DNA of 55,235 nucleotides, taken from NCBI GenBank assembly GCA_937864365.1, contig CALMJT010000034.1, positions 1 through 55,235 of the forward strand. The letters run 5' to 3'. Position 1 is the stretch's first letter. Each line of letters opens with the position of its first letter. Below the pieces are notes generated by a model. The model was not told where the DNA came from. It saw only the letters and a program-made list of their open reading frames with translations, and made no database searches. The position numbers and the translations under genes were made by a program. Below are positions 37,444-46,626 of this stretch, piece after piece. The stretch comes from an uncultured Alteromonadales bacterium. GTDB lineage: Bacteria; Pseudomonadota; Gammaproteobacteria; Pseudomonadales; Cellvibrionaceae.

Positions 37444-37463
37444 ATATACGAAAAAACGTATAC
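37444..37463. promoter_or_regulatory. palindrome between arsR and arsC
   Basis: TATACG-AAAAAA-CGTATA with A-rich flanks, 40 bases before the arsC start. It could be an internal operator or promoter element. Just downstream an inverted pair CCCAAC/GTTGGG brackets the ribosome-binding area of arsC and could form a small hairpin. Function is inferred from position only. Confidence 0.4.
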
Positions 37464-37500
37464 ATTGACCCAACTTTGAAAATTCAATCAGGTTGGGCCA

Positions 37501-37974
37501 ATGAAAATTCTCTTCATATGCACTCATAATCGCTGCCGCAGTATTCTCAGTGAAGCCATAACAAACCACCTAAGCGATGGTACTGTTACCGCTTACAGCG
37601 CTGGCTCCAGTCCTAGTGGTGTTGTTCACCCACTGTCAATTAAATACCTCATTGAAAATGGTTACAGCGCAACTGGCTTGCGCAGTCAATCGCTTAACGA
37701 CTTTGAAGAAAACCTTCCAGATTTTGCCATTACCGTCTGTGATAACGCGGCCAATGAACCCTGCCCGATTTGGTTCTCACCGGTACCCATGATTCATTGG
37801 GGACTTTCTGACCCATCTAAAGTGGAAGGCAGCGAAGAAGAAATCGCCGAGGCATTTAACTCGACCATCAGAATTATCGAAAATCGAGCAAAGGCGTTAT
37901 TAAATCTCGATTTAAATGCAACTTCCAAAGAACAATTGAAATCCGCGCTGGAACAAATAGCCGAGATACAATAA
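37501..37974 (+). CDS. arsC: arsenate reductase, LMW-PTP family
   Basis: A 157-residue enzyme reducing arsenate to arsenite, of the low-molecular-weight phosphotyrosine phosphatase fold. The P-loop C-x5-R is CTHNRCR (Cys7 to Arg13) right after the first strand. Further cysteines at [14 protein letters not shown] fit the pair that forms the redox disulfide relay in thioredoxin- or glutaredoxin-linked members. The acidic DPSK region supplies the general acid. The stop overlaps the acr3 start by one base (TAATG), so translation is coupled. It has no similarity to the E. coli plasmid ArsC type. Confidence 0.88.
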   Translation: MKILFICTHNRCRSILSEAITNHLSDGTVTAYSAGSSPSGVVHPLSIKYLIENGYSATGLRSQSLNDFEENLPDFAITVCDNAANEPCPIWFSPVPMIHWGLSDPSKVEGSEEEIAEAFNSTIRIIENRAKALLNLDLNATSKEQLKSALEQIAEIQ

Positions 37975-39002
37975 TGGGTATTTTTGAACGATATCTAAGT
38001 GTTTGGGTGGCCGCTTCGATTGTTATTGGTGTAGCACTCGGAAGCTTATTCAGCCCTGTTTTCCAAATCATCGCCAAACTCGAAATCGCCCATGTAAATC
38101 TACCCGTGGCGATATTAATTTGGATTATGATTTACCCAATGATGGCTCAAATTGATTTTTCCAGCATTAAAGACGTTGGTAAAAATCCCAATGGCCTAGT
38201 TTTAACCTTGGTAATCAATTGGCTAATCAAACCATTTACCATGGCCGGACTTGGCGTACTCTTCTTTCACGGTTTATTTGCCGATTGGGTCGATCCAAAA
38301 ACCGCAGAAGAATACATCGCCGGAATGATACTACTCGGTACCGCGCCCTGTACCGCCATGGTGTTTGTTTGGAGTCAATTAACCAAAGGTGATCCCAATT
38401 ACACGTTAATTCAGGTATCTATTAACGATGTTATTATGATTTTTGCATTTGCTCCGATCGCTGGCGTATTGTTAGGCGTTACCGATATCAGCATTCCGTG
38501 GAATACCTTAATTTTCTCGGTAGTTCTTTACGTAGTTTTACCGTTAATTGCCGGTGTAATGACGCGTAGGTACTTCAAAGATAAACCCGAAAAACTCAAT
38601 GCTTGGCTTGCAACCTTAAAACCATTTTCAATCTCTGGCTTGCTATTAACAATAATCTTGTTGTTTGCATTTCAAGCAGAAATAATGCTTCAAAAACCCA
38701 TCGATATTGTTTTAATTGCAATACCGCTGTTATTACAAACTTACGGAATATTTTTTATCGCGTACTTTATCGCTCGATATTTAAAACTGCGACACAACAT
38801 CGCCGCACCCGCTTGCATGATTGGAACCTCAAACTTTTTTGAGTTGGCTGTCGCAGTAGCAATATCTTTATTTGGACTGAACTCCGGCGCAGCTTTGGCG
38901 ACAGTTGTAGGCGTGTTAGTTGAAGTGCCTGTTATGTTATCGTTGGTCGCAATTGCCAATAAAACCAAGCATTGGTTTGAAGGTGACACAAGCGCTGCCT
39001 AA
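37974..39002 (+). CDS. acr3: arsenite efflux transporter ACR3
   Basis: A 342-residue inner-membrane arsenite exporter of the ACR3 family, with ten helices. The essential cysteine lies in [17 protein letters not shown] (Cys126), and the helix-nine motif [18 protein letters not shown] is diagnostic. The short N-terminus and length match bacterial ACR3 proteins. It exports the arsenite made by the upstream reductase. It ends just before a strong terminator that separates it from the convergent pepN. Confidence 0.92.
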   Translation: MGIFERYLSVWVAASIVIGVALGSLFSPVFQIIAKLEIAHVNLPVAILIWIMIYPMMAQIDFSSIKDVGKNPNGLVLTLVINWLIKPFTMAGLGVLFFHGLFADWVDPKTAEEYIAGMILLGTAPCTAMVFVWSQLTKGDPNYTLIQVSINDVIMIFAFAPIAGVLLGVTDISIPWNTLIFSVVLYVVLPLIAGVMTRRYFKDKPEKLNAWLATLKPFSISGLLLTIILLFAFQAEIMLQKPIDIVLIAIPLLLQTYGIFFIAYFIARYLKLRHNIAAPACMIGTSNFFELAVAVAISLFGLNSGAALATVVGVLVEVPVMLSLVAIANKTKHWFEGDTSAA

Positions 39003-39063
39003 CATTCTTTAAAAGAGTTTTATTTAACTCTTCTTCAATTTAATTTGGCCGCTTAAAGCACAT

Positions 39064-39091
39064 AAAAAAGCCCGTTTAAAAACGGGCTTTT
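39064..39091. terminator. bidirectional intrinsic terminator
   Basis: Stem GCCCGTT/AACGGGC with an A-run before and a T-run after, between the convergent acr3 and pepN genes. Confidence 0.9.
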
Positions 39092-39116
39092 CTTTAACCG
39101 TAACAAATTATCTAGT

Positions 39117-41777
39117 TTACTTAACAAGACTTTTGCTTACTACCTCAAATACATCTTTCGATAAATTGGGGGTTTCAACAATGCGTTTTAATTGCGCTTG
39201 CATTAGTTCTTGTCGATCGTCAGTTTGTTTTTTCCAGCGCGTTAACGGTGTTAATAATCGCGCGGCGATTTGCGGATTAAGCTCATTTAGCTCAATGACT
39301 CGGTCGGCTAAAAACTCGTAACCTGCCCCGCTTTTATCGTGAAAACAGACCGGATTACCATTAACAAAAGCACCAATTAATGCACGCACCTTATTTGGAT
39401 TTTTAATGGTAAACGCTGGGTGCTCCATGAGCGCCTTAACATTATCTAGAGTTGCGTCGTTACACACACTGGCTTGCACACCAAACCATTGGTTAACAAC
39501 CAAGGCTTCGTTTTGCCATTGCTCATAAAAACTTGCCAATGCTTGTTGCGCTAAACTCTGGCCGTAGTGAGTTTGCGAGTGAACAAGAATCGATAATGCA
39601 CCGAATTGATCGGTCATGTTATTTGCACGTTGGAATACCGCGTAGGCTTCATCGGCCCAGGCGTCTTCACCGCTGGTAACCAAATACGATAAGCACACAT
39701 TTTTAATGGCACGCAGTGCAATCTGCTCAGCATTCGCTTGGTATTGCTTGGTTGCCGGAGTTTTTGCGTATTTTTGTTCGAACTCGGCTTTTAATTCTTG
39801 CGCTAAAGCGTTACGCAAATATTTTCGTGCAAAATGAATGGCATCGACATCAATCTTAGCGTTCAACTCTGCCAAATAACTTTCCGATGGCAAGGTCAAC
39901 ATATGAGCAACCATTGCAGGGTCAAGAGTGTCGTCGAGCAATAGCGATTTAAATGCTTCGATTAATTGAGGATCAACCGTAATTTCTGCATCTTGAGGTT
40001 GTTCCATAATGTCGGAAATAACCTGTACGCATAATTGTTGGCTTGCATCCCAACGATTAAAACCGTCTTCGTCGAGAGACATAATGTTAATTAATTGCTG
40101 ACGAGAATACGGGTACTTTAATTTTACCGGTGCAGAAAAACCTTGTAACAAAGACGGTACCGGTTTTTCGGAAACATTATTAAAGGTAATGGTTTGAGTG
40201 GTTTCGGTAATTTCAAATACGGCGCTGGTTACACCCGAAACGTCATAATCACTTGAATTTAAGGTGATAGGACCATCACTACCTAACAAACCAATCCTCA
40301 CCGGAATTAAATAAGGCTTTTTATCAATCGCTTTAGATTCTGGCGTATCGACACCGGTTTGCGTAAATATCAGCTGATAAGTTTGCGTATCGGCATCGTA
40401 CTTGTCTTCTGCCGATAAAATTGGCGTACCCGCTTGGTGATACCAATTCATAAATTGGCTAAAGTCACGTCCGCTGGCTTCTGCCATAGCGCCCACAAAG
40501 TCTTCAATGGTTGCCGCTTTACCGTCGTTTTTCTCGAAATAAATGTCAGAACCTTTACGGAATAATTCTGACCCTAACAAGGTGTGAATCATTCGTACAA
40601 CTTCGGCACCTTTTTCATAAACGGTTAAGGTATAAAAGTTAGAAATTTCAATAAACGATGCCGGTTGCACAGGATGAGACATTGGACCTGCATCTTCCGC
40701 AAATTGCATGGTGCGTAAAACGTTAGAATCTTCTACCCGTTTAACCGTGCGCGAACCCATGTCGGCGGAAAATTCGCTATCGCGAAATACCGTAAAGCCT
40801 TCTTTTAAACTCAACTGAAACCAATCGCGACAGGTAACACGGTTACCGCTCCAGTTGTGGAAATATTCGTGCGCAACAACGGCTTCAACACGCTGAAAAC
40901 CAGCATCGGTAGTGGTTTCGGGTTTTGCGAGAACACAAGAGGTATTAAAAATATTTAGACCTTTATTTTCCATCGCCCCCATGTTGAAGTCGTCAACAGC
41001 AACAATCATAAAAATATCGAGATCGTATTCACGGCCATAAACCTCTTCGTCCCATTTCATGGAATTTTTCAAAGAAGTCATAGCGTGATCGCATTTATCG
41101 AGATCTTTAGGCTCAACAAATATTTTTAACGCAACTTCTCGTCCAGAACAGGTCGTAAAAGAATCTTCTAATACCGACAAATTACCGGCGACTAGGGCAA
41201 ATAAGTAGGCAGGCTTTTTAAAGGGATCGTGCCAAGTCGCAAAATGACGACCATTTCCTAAATCGCCAGACTTAACCAAATTACCGTTGCTTAAAAGCAC
41301 TGGGTATAAAGATTTATCGCCGATTAATGTCGTCGTAAATTCACTCAAGACATCTGGACGATCTAAGTAATAAGTAATTTTACGAAAACCTTCTGCTTCG
41401 CATTGCGTGCAAAACATAGATTGCGACTTATACAAACCTTCTAAAGACGTGTTTTCTTGCGGATTAATTTTGCCAACGCATACAAATTCAAATTCATCCG
41501 GCACATCGGCAATGGTTAACTGCTCGTCGTCTACCTGGTACTGATCGGCACTAACAACTTCACCATTTATTGTTACGCTTTGCAGTTCTATTTCTTGGCC
41601 GTGCAAAACCAAAGGAGCTTTTTGATGCTTAGAATCTTTATTGCGGCGGAGTTTTAAAGTACTGGTAACAATGGTCGCGGTTGGTTCTAGGTCAAAATGT
41701 AATTGCGTTGATTCAATTAAAAAATCTGGAACGGTGTAATCTTGTAGACGTATCGCTCTCGGTTCTGCGTCTCTCAT
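39117..41777 (-). CDS. pepN: aminopeptidase N
   Basis: About 886 residues from the ATG at 41777 (MRDAEPRAIRLQDY). A GGAGG site lies five bases before it; the frame opens four codons earlier at a TTG inside that site. It is an M1-family zinc aminopeptidase that trims peptides in the cytoplasm. The exopeptidase motif GAMEN (near residue 268) and zinc motif HEYFHN (near 304), with the downstream conserved Glu, are intact. The four-domain build and length match E. coli PepN (870). It faces the ars cluster tail to tail. Its upstream neighbours are the DUF2797 and yeaC genes, a run also found in pseudomonads. Confidence 0.95.
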   Translation of the reverse strand: MRDAEPRAIRLQDYTVPDFLIESTQLHFDLEPTATIVTSTLKLRRNKDSKHQKAPLVLHGQEIELQSVTINGEVVSADQYQVDDEQLTIADVPDEFEFVCVGKINPQENTSLEGLYKSQSMFCTQCEAEGFRKITYYLDRPDVLSEFTTTLIGDKSLYPVLLSNGNLVKSGDLGNGRHFATWHDPFKKPAYLFALVAGNLSVLEDSFTTCSGREVALKIFVEPKDLDKCDHAMTSLKNSMKWDEEVYGREYDLDIFMIVAVDDFNMGAMENKGLNIFNTSCVLAKPETTTDAGFQRVEAVVAHEYFHNWSGNRVTCRDWFQLSLKEGFTVFRDSEFSADMGSRTVKRVEDSNVLRTMQFAEDAGPMSHPVQPASFIEISNFYTLTVYEKGAEVVRMIHTLLGSELFRKGSDIYFEKNDGKAATIEDFVGAMAEASGRDFSQFMNWYHQAGTPILSAEDKYDADTQTYQLIFTQTGVDTPESKAIDKKPYLIPVRIGLLGSDGPITLNSSDYDVSGVTSAVFEITETTQTITFNNVSEKPVPSLLQGFSAPVKLKYPYSRQQLINIMSLDEDGFNRWDASQQLCVQVISDIMEQPQDAEITVDPQLIEAFKSLLLDDTLDPAMVAHMLTLPSESYLAELNAKIDVDAIHFARKYLRNALAQELKAEFEQKYAKTPATKQYQANAEQIALRAIKNVCLSYLVTSGEDAWADEAYAVFQRANNMTDQFGALSILVHSQTHYGQSLAQQALASFYEQWQNEALVVNQWFGVQASVCNDATLDNVKALMEHPAFTIKNPNKVRALIGAFVNGNPVCFHDKSGAGYEFLADRVIELNELNPQIAARLLTPLTRWKKQTDDRQELMQAQLKRIVETPNLSKDVFEVVSKSLVK

Positions 41778-41909
41778 TTTAGCCTCCAATTAATATACGG
41801 TTGGTGCATCATACGGCTGACTATTTACAATGTTATGCGTGTTTTTTTGAGCATTTTTATCAAACAAGACAATACAAAAAATACTCAAGCTTCCATAGGG
41901 TATTTAAAA

Positions 41910-42758
41910 TTAATTCAGCGCTATTTTAAGTTGATAGCCGGTGTATTTACGCAAATTGATAACCCCGGTATCTAACATCAAATACTGACCTTTAATGCCA
42001 CGCAAAACACCTTCAGCACGCGGTATTTTATCAAGATTAAAACTGGTTATTTTTTTGGGATACTCTAAAACTGGATATTGAATATTAACGACTTCGGCCT
42101 CTAATTTTTGTACGGCCTGAAGACCAAATTGAGTTTCTAATTCGGTTAATTTTTCACTGGCTTTTGCAAATAAAGAATCGCGCAAGGCAATTAAATCGAT
42201 GGGCTCGGCATTGCTTTTTAGCATGTTGCGCCAATTGGTTTTATCGGCAATATGCTCTCGCAATACATCTTCGACAAATCCAGATTGCTGTCGCGTACTG
42301 ACGCGATAGATAGGCAGCGCCTGCTCGGCACCTTGGTCAATCCAGCGTGTAGGAATCTGTGAAATTCGTGTAATTCCCACTTTTGGCGCCGTAGTATTGG
42401 CCAGATAAACAACATGATCGGTCATGCAGAATTGATCGGCCCATTGTGTATCTCGGCAAGTTCCTGCGTGATAATGACATCGCTCAGGGCTCATTATGCA
42501 TTGATCACACTGCGGAAGCGTTTTCATGCAACCGAAACAATAACCTTGTGAAAAGCTCTTTTTGGTTTTTTTACCACACTCAATGCAATTAATAGCACCT
42601 TCAAATTCGATGGTAATGGATTTTTCTAAGAACTCATTTAAAGGCAGCTGCTCGGCCCCTAATTTTAAACTGTAACTAACCTGCCCTTGCTCATCGAGCT
42701 GTGCGGGCATTTTCACGCACTGCCCTGTTAAGTTAACCGACATTGGCATTAAGACCAT
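41910..42758 (-). CDS. DUF2797 zinc-ribbon protein
   Basis: A 282-residue protein of the DUF2797 family. The central part has paired CxxC motifs: CIECGKK and CFGCMKTLPQCDQC, then ERCHYHAGTC, giving a likely structural zinc cluster at about residues 57-100. A GIY-YIG-like segment VVYLANTTAPKVGITRISQIPTRWIDQGA follows, resembling the core of GIY-YIG nuclease folds; whether it is catalytic is unknown. The start may be the second Met (MSVNLTGQC). The frame overlaps the yeaC 3' end by ten bases, which suggests coupled translation in a yeaC-DUF2797 unit upstream of pepN. Confidence 0.8.
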   Translation of the reverse strand: MVLMPMSVNLTGQCVKMPAQLDEQGQVSYSLKLGAEQLPLNEFLEKSITIEFEGAINCIECGKKTKKSFSQGYCFGCMKTLPQCDQCIMSPERCHYHAGTCRDTQWADQFCMTDHVVYLANTTAPKVGITRISQIPTRWIDQGAEQALPIYRVSTRQQSGFVEDVLREHIADKTNWRNMLKSNAEPIDLIALRDSLFAKASEKLTELETQFGLQAVQKLEAEVVNIQYPVLEYPKKITSFNLDKIPRAEGVLRGIKGQYLMLDTGVINLRKYTGYQLKIALN

Positions 42759-43024
42759 TTCAACGGCTGATCTTCGTCCACCGTGTCGTGCTTATGACTC
42801 GCACAACTGGGTTTTGGCGGTACATAGCCGGTGCGCTCTTCAGTCGGAACATTGAATTGCTCGTAGGCGATAATGGCTTGTAAACAGTTTTCTCGCTGCT
42901 CCTGAGTCACCACCTGCCCGTTTGGCCAGCGGCCAATTTCAACGGCACGCTTGAGGTTTTCGAGTACTTGAGGGGTAATGTTACTGATTAAATCTGAAAT
43001 GTTCATAAAATCTACATCTGCCAT
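42749..43024 (-). CDS. yeaC: YeaC family protein (DUF1315)
   Basis: A 91-residue cytoplasmic protein. The conserved core is NLKRAVEIGRWPNGQVVTQE and the LQAIIAYEQFNVPTEERTGY segment, both characteristic of DUF1315/YeaC; the PPKPSC tail element also fits. Start could be the second Met (MNISDLIS) six codons in. Function unknown. It is the first gene of a minus-strand run with the DUF2797 gene. Confidence 0.88.
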   Translation of the reverse strand: MADVDFMNISDLISNITPQVLENLKRAVEIGRWPNGQVVTQEQRENCLQAIIAYEQFNVPTEERTGYVPPKPSCASHKHDTVDEDQPLKWS

Positions 43025-43064
43025 ATCAATAAATTTTAACTGTACGCCGCTTAGAACTTTGCCG

Positions 43065-43973
43065 TTATTTTAGATAATAACGTATACCACGATGAATTCC
43101 GGCAGCAATAACACCCGCGATAAAACCGCCCAGATGGGCGCCGTTGGCGATATTTGATCCCGAGATAATGTTCAAAACGGGTGTAAAACCAAGTATTAGG
43201 CTGAAAATCATCATGCCTATCAGCGGTTTGGGTATTGCAATAGCGGTTTGAGAACTTCGGTACTGCCAGACCAACACATAGCCAACAAGCGCAAAAACAA
43301 CGCCCGATAAGCCACCAAAGAACGCAATACCGTCCCATTGCGCTTGCACAATGTTTGAAATAATCCCGGTAAAGACCACCAAGATCAAATACGACCGCAA
43401 ACCAATAGCTCTCTCAATTCTGCTACCTAAAAACCACAGCATCGTAGCGTTTAGGGCAATATGCAATCCACTAAAATGAATAAAAACAGGTGTAAATAGC
43501 CGCCAGAACTGGCCTGCCGCAATATCTTGATACACAGAGGCAATCTGGCTTTCAGGAATAAAAACCTGATGGAATGAAATGGTGTTTAAAATTCGAACCG
43601 AAAAATGGCTGGGGAACAGTACCAACAGGCACCCTAGAATGCCTAGCACCACTAAGCTTAGGGTTAATGGAGCAGCAGTAAAAGCTTTAGCGATAGAGTG
43701 CTCGATTCGGCTAAGTTGCTGAACGCCACTGGAAGTTGTCGTGCTTTTAGCTGAAGGAACGGTGTTTGGCCAAGATGCGGCACCACTAACCAGCTCGTCG
43801 ATAATTGTTTTTACCTTGGGAACATCGCCTTCGTTGAACAACCACAGCACCTGCAGATTTTGGCTCTGCTCTTCTATAAAACGGTGAGTAATACCAACCT
43901 GCGTTAAATGTCGATCTAGATGACTTAAATTCTTAGATAACGGAAAACCTGCTGCAGGAAACCAAGCGCTCAT
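43065..43973 (-). CDS. glpG: rhomboid intramembrane serine protease (GlpG type)
   Basis: A 302-residue rhomboid protease. It has an N-terminal cytoplasmic domain (1-65) like that of GlpG, a linker rich in Ser/Thr and a six-helix catalytic core. Catalytic Ser223 lies in GGLSGVVFALVGY and His280 in NGAHLGGFIAG; the loop-1 WR motif appears in GQFWRLFTPVFIHFS. It cleaves transmembrane substrates within the lipid bilayer. Substrates are unknown. The gene is in a housekeeping neighbourhood beside a metallophosphoesterase, similar to the order in pseudomonads. Confidence 0.9.
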   Translation of the reverse strand: MSAWFPAAGFPLSKNLSHLDRHLTQVGITHRFIEEQSQNLQVLWLFNEGDVPKVKTIIDELVSGAASWPNTVPSAKSTTTSSGVQQLSRIEHSIAKAFTAAPLTLSLVVLGILGCLLVLFPSHFSVRILNTISFHQVFIPESQIASVYQDIAAGQFWRLFTPVFIHFSGLHIALNATMLWFLGSRIERAIGLRSYLILVVFTGIISNIVQAQWDGIAFFGGLSGVVFALVGYVLVWQYRSSQTAIAIPKPLIGMMIFSLILGFTPVLNIISGSNIANGAHLGGFIAGVIAAGIHRGIRYYLK

Positions 43974-44072
43974 AAATTAGCCAAATTCGACATTTTACAG
44001 GAAGATTTTTTTACAATAAGACTAAGTTTGCGCCTAAGTTATAGAGTTCAACCGATTCACGCAGCATTTCGA

Positions 44073-45071
44073 TCAATCTGGCTCCGGTTCACGCCATTCA
44101 GGAGGGTTTACGTAGATCCAAGTGAATTTATCGGCCTGCAGCTTTGATTCACCGTCAAACCGATACGCAGCAAGACGCCCATATTTTACCGCACTGTAAT
44201 CCATGCAGGCGATGTTCGATGTAATTGGACGAGGCTTGCCTTGCAACCAGTAGTGACCAATAAACAGTGGCGCCGCAGAGCGTGGGTAAAACAGCAGATT
44301 TTCTCGCTCGTCGTCGCTGAGCTTACGATCGACCAAGTCTTCGGGTAGCGGATCGGGCTGAAACACCACATCGCCGTAGGTTTCTGGATCTTCCGCCCAA
44401 AACTTGGTTCTGAAAAAACGGCGTTGGTATCCGTCTCGACTGGTAATCACACGCCCGGCAGGAAGTTTTAAGTCTGTACCGCGAGTGAGTCGATCCATCA
44501 ACTTGCCTTCAAACGACTCGCGATCAACGGATTTGATGATGAATTCTAGTGATACTCGGTTGGAGTGATACCGCTTTAGGTATTCACTGATTAAAAAATC
44601 GTCCCAACAAGCATGAACAACCCGAAAACTGCCGAAGTCATAGAAAAGCGGCAGTGAACGAAACCACTCAATATAGTTTTTCCATTCTTCTGGATAAGCA
44701 GCAAACTGCTCTAAAGTTTCGGCAATTAAGCGATTGTGGTGGTTATTGTGCTCGCGAAGGTATTCTTGGCCCATGATCGCGGGCGCGGGAGTGCAGTAAC
44801 CAACAGCATTGTATTCATGGTTACCCATAATGCAAACAGCGCTACCGGATTCGACCATAGAGTGAACAATCGCTAAAGCCTCACGGATATGAGGTCCACG
44901 ATCGACAATATCACCGAGAAAAACAGCCAGACGAGTTTGATGGCGCCAAACCCCCGACTTGAGAGAGTAGCCCAGTTTCGCTAGCAATCGTTTCAACGTC
45001 TCGGCACATCCGTGGATATCACCGATAATATCGAAACCTTTAAAACGATCGAGTTCGTGCTCCGCCAACAT
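44073..45071 (-). CDS. Ser/Thr-phosphatase-like metallophosphoesterase
   Basis: A 332-residue calcineurin-like phosphoesterase. Metal-binding motifs are DIIGDIHGC (about 15-23), LGDIVDRGPH (about 52-61) and MGNHEYNAVGY (about 81-91), with further His ligands near VHACWD and IGHYWL. The spacing resembles diadenosine tetraphosphatase- and PrpE-like enzymes. Candidate substrates are Ap4A-type nucleotides or phosphoproteins; sequence alone does not decide. There is no signal peptide, so it is cytoplasmic. Confidence 0.8.
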   Translation of the reverse strand: MLAEHELDRFKGFDIIGDIHGCAETLKRLLAKLGYSLKSGVWRHQTRLAVFLGDIVDRGPHIREALAIVHSMVESGSAVCIMGNHEYNAVGYCTPAPAIMGQEYLREHNNHHNRLIAETLEQFAAYPEEWKNYIEWFRSLPLFYDFGSFRVVHACWDDFLISEYLKRYHSNRVSLEFIIKSVDRESFEGKLMDRLTRGTDLKLPAGRVITSRDGYQRRFFRTKFWAEDPETYGDVVFQPDPLPEDLVDRKLSDDERENLLFYPRSAAPLFIGHYWLQGKPRPITSNIACMDYSAVKYGRLAAYRFDGESKLQADKFTWIYVNPPEWREPEPD

Positions 45072-45457
45072 GGCAACTACTTGGTTATTGAGTGTTCACA
45101 AAATGCTGTGTGTAATTTTTAGGCTAACTTAAATAGCCATCACCAGCGCGTATAAAAAAACGACAACTCTATTGGCCAGACACATTAATAGTTAATCTAG
45201 AGTGGCCTGCGGCACAAGCATGTGTCGCGATTTTCAAGAAAACGTCGCTAATTTCAAGAACAATAAGTCATTGAAATTGTGAAGAAATTGAAAATACTGT
45301 TTTCAGTTTCTGGTCTTTGCTTAACGCATAAGGGAATTAAGCAAAAATTCCTATTAGTAATTATTGACGTCAAAATTACTGAAGTCGAGCAAATAAAAGA
45401 CGCTATTTTGTAAATACTTGTTTTGACACCAACAAGTGCTTACCGGTTATGAAATCT
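45072..45457. other. intergenic region holding repeat copy B
   Basis: The gap between the metallophosphoesterase and nadK. Apart from the repeat it shows no gene. Both neighbours are read on the minus strand, so the repeat sits in the nadK 3' region and phosphoesterase upstream region. Confidence 0.6.
45165..45358 (+). repeat. full copy B of the structured intergenic repeat
   Basis: About 194 bases, sharing with copy A the order of elements: TAATCTAGAGT at the left, GCGGCACA/TGTGTCGC hairpin, the near-identical core AAGTCATTGAAATTGTGAAG, AGAAATTGAAAA/TTTTCAGTTTCT hairpin, TTGCTTAA/TTAAGCAA hairpin and the tail ATTCCTAT. Several stems keep pairing although their bases differ from copy A. The left terminus is disturbed by about 20 extra bases. 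Confidence 0.7.
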
Positions 45458-46369
45458 TTACGCGTCTTCTTCGAAATCAACATCGTTATCCGTCGGTAAA
45501 TGGCTACCCCACCCTAATTTTCGTCGGCAGGTTTCATAAAAATCGTGACCTAACGGATGAATCAACGTTAGTTCATGTTCATGCTTGCGAACAATGACTT
45601 CATCGCCTGGCTGAGTAACCAGATGAATCTGACCGTCACAGGTCGCATAAGGAAAAGCGGTATTTTCAGCGCCAATCACCATCCGCACCTGACTTTTACC
45701 GGAAATAATCATCGGGCGACTGCTGAGCGTATGCGGACTGATTGGCACAATTTCGATGGCATCTAACTTAGGATGCATCAAAGGTCCACCACCACTTAAT
45801 GCATAAGCCGTAGAACCTGTGGGTGTTGAAATAATAATTCCATCCGATCTCTGGCTGTAGACAAAATATTCATCCACATAGAGTTCGAATTCGATCATAC
45901 GAATAAACTTACCGGGATGTAACACCACGTCATTTAATGCAATGCCGTCGCCAACTTGCTCACCGTTACGAAGAACTTCCATTTCGAGCAGAAAGCGCGT
46001 TTCCGAAAGATAAGCGCCACCAAGTACTTCCAACACCTTGGTATCAATATCGTTCGGTGAGATATCCGTGAGAAAGCCCAACCGACCCCGATTAACACCC
46101 AGCAATGGCGTTCCGTATTGACAAACCGCGCGCGCAGCGCCGAGCAAACTGCCGTCACCGCCCACAACAATAACGATATCAGCAACTTGTCCGAGCTCGT
46201 CTAAATCTTCGCATCGAACCTCTAAGCCGGGTAAACTCGCCGCCGTGTTGGTATCCAACAGAGCCGAATACCCTGCCTCAACAAGTAAGTGAAACAATCG
46301 TTTCACCGTTTGCGAAGCAAGCTCACTACCAGGACGCCCTATCAGGCCAATTGTTTTAAAGCCAGTCAT
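45458..46369 (-). CDS. nadK: NAD kinase
   Basis: A 303-residue ATP-dependent NAD kinase, the source of NADP+. The GGDGS motif (70-74) and the following LGAAR lie at the nucleotide site. RGRLGFLTDI, the GDGIALNDVVLHPG segment and the STPTGSTAYALSGGGPL motif are all intact. The length agrees with E. coli NadK (292). The acidic C-terminus (NDVDFEEDA) is slightly extended. The location beside the rhomboid and phosphoesterase genes matches pseudomonad order. Its product feeds the transhydrogenase SthA pool. Confidence 0.94.
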   Translation of the reverse strand: MTGFKTIGLIGRPGSELASQTVKRLFHLLVEAGYSALLDTNTAASLPGLEVRCEDLDELGQVADIVIVVGGDGSLLGAARAVCQYGTPLLGVNRGRLGFLTDISPNDIDTKVLEVLGGAYLSETRFLLEMEVLRNGEQVGDGIALNDVVLHPGKFIRMIEFELYVDEYFVYSQRSDGIIISTPTGSTAYALSGGGPLMHPKLDAIEIVPISPHTLSSRPMIISGKSQVRMVIGAENTAFPYATCDGQIHLVTQPGDEVIVRKHEHELTLIHPLGHDFYETCRRKLGWGSHLPTDNDVDFEEDA

Positions 46370-46626
46370 TGTTTAGGGAAACCCTGAAAGCCATAATTAA
46401 ATTCATTGACATTAACTACACCTGTCAAACAAGCCCATTCCACCACAGGAACCGATTTTACAGCAAAGGAATTAAAAGCCCAGTTTTTAGGACCAGCAAT
46501 CGCATCAAGACATGACATAACGATCATTATTGTGTGAAATATCCTATTTTTCCGGCAAAAAAGCACTCGAAAGGTATAAATTTCATCCAACCTGAAGTTT
46601 AGGTTAAATAAAAACGGTCGTCATAC

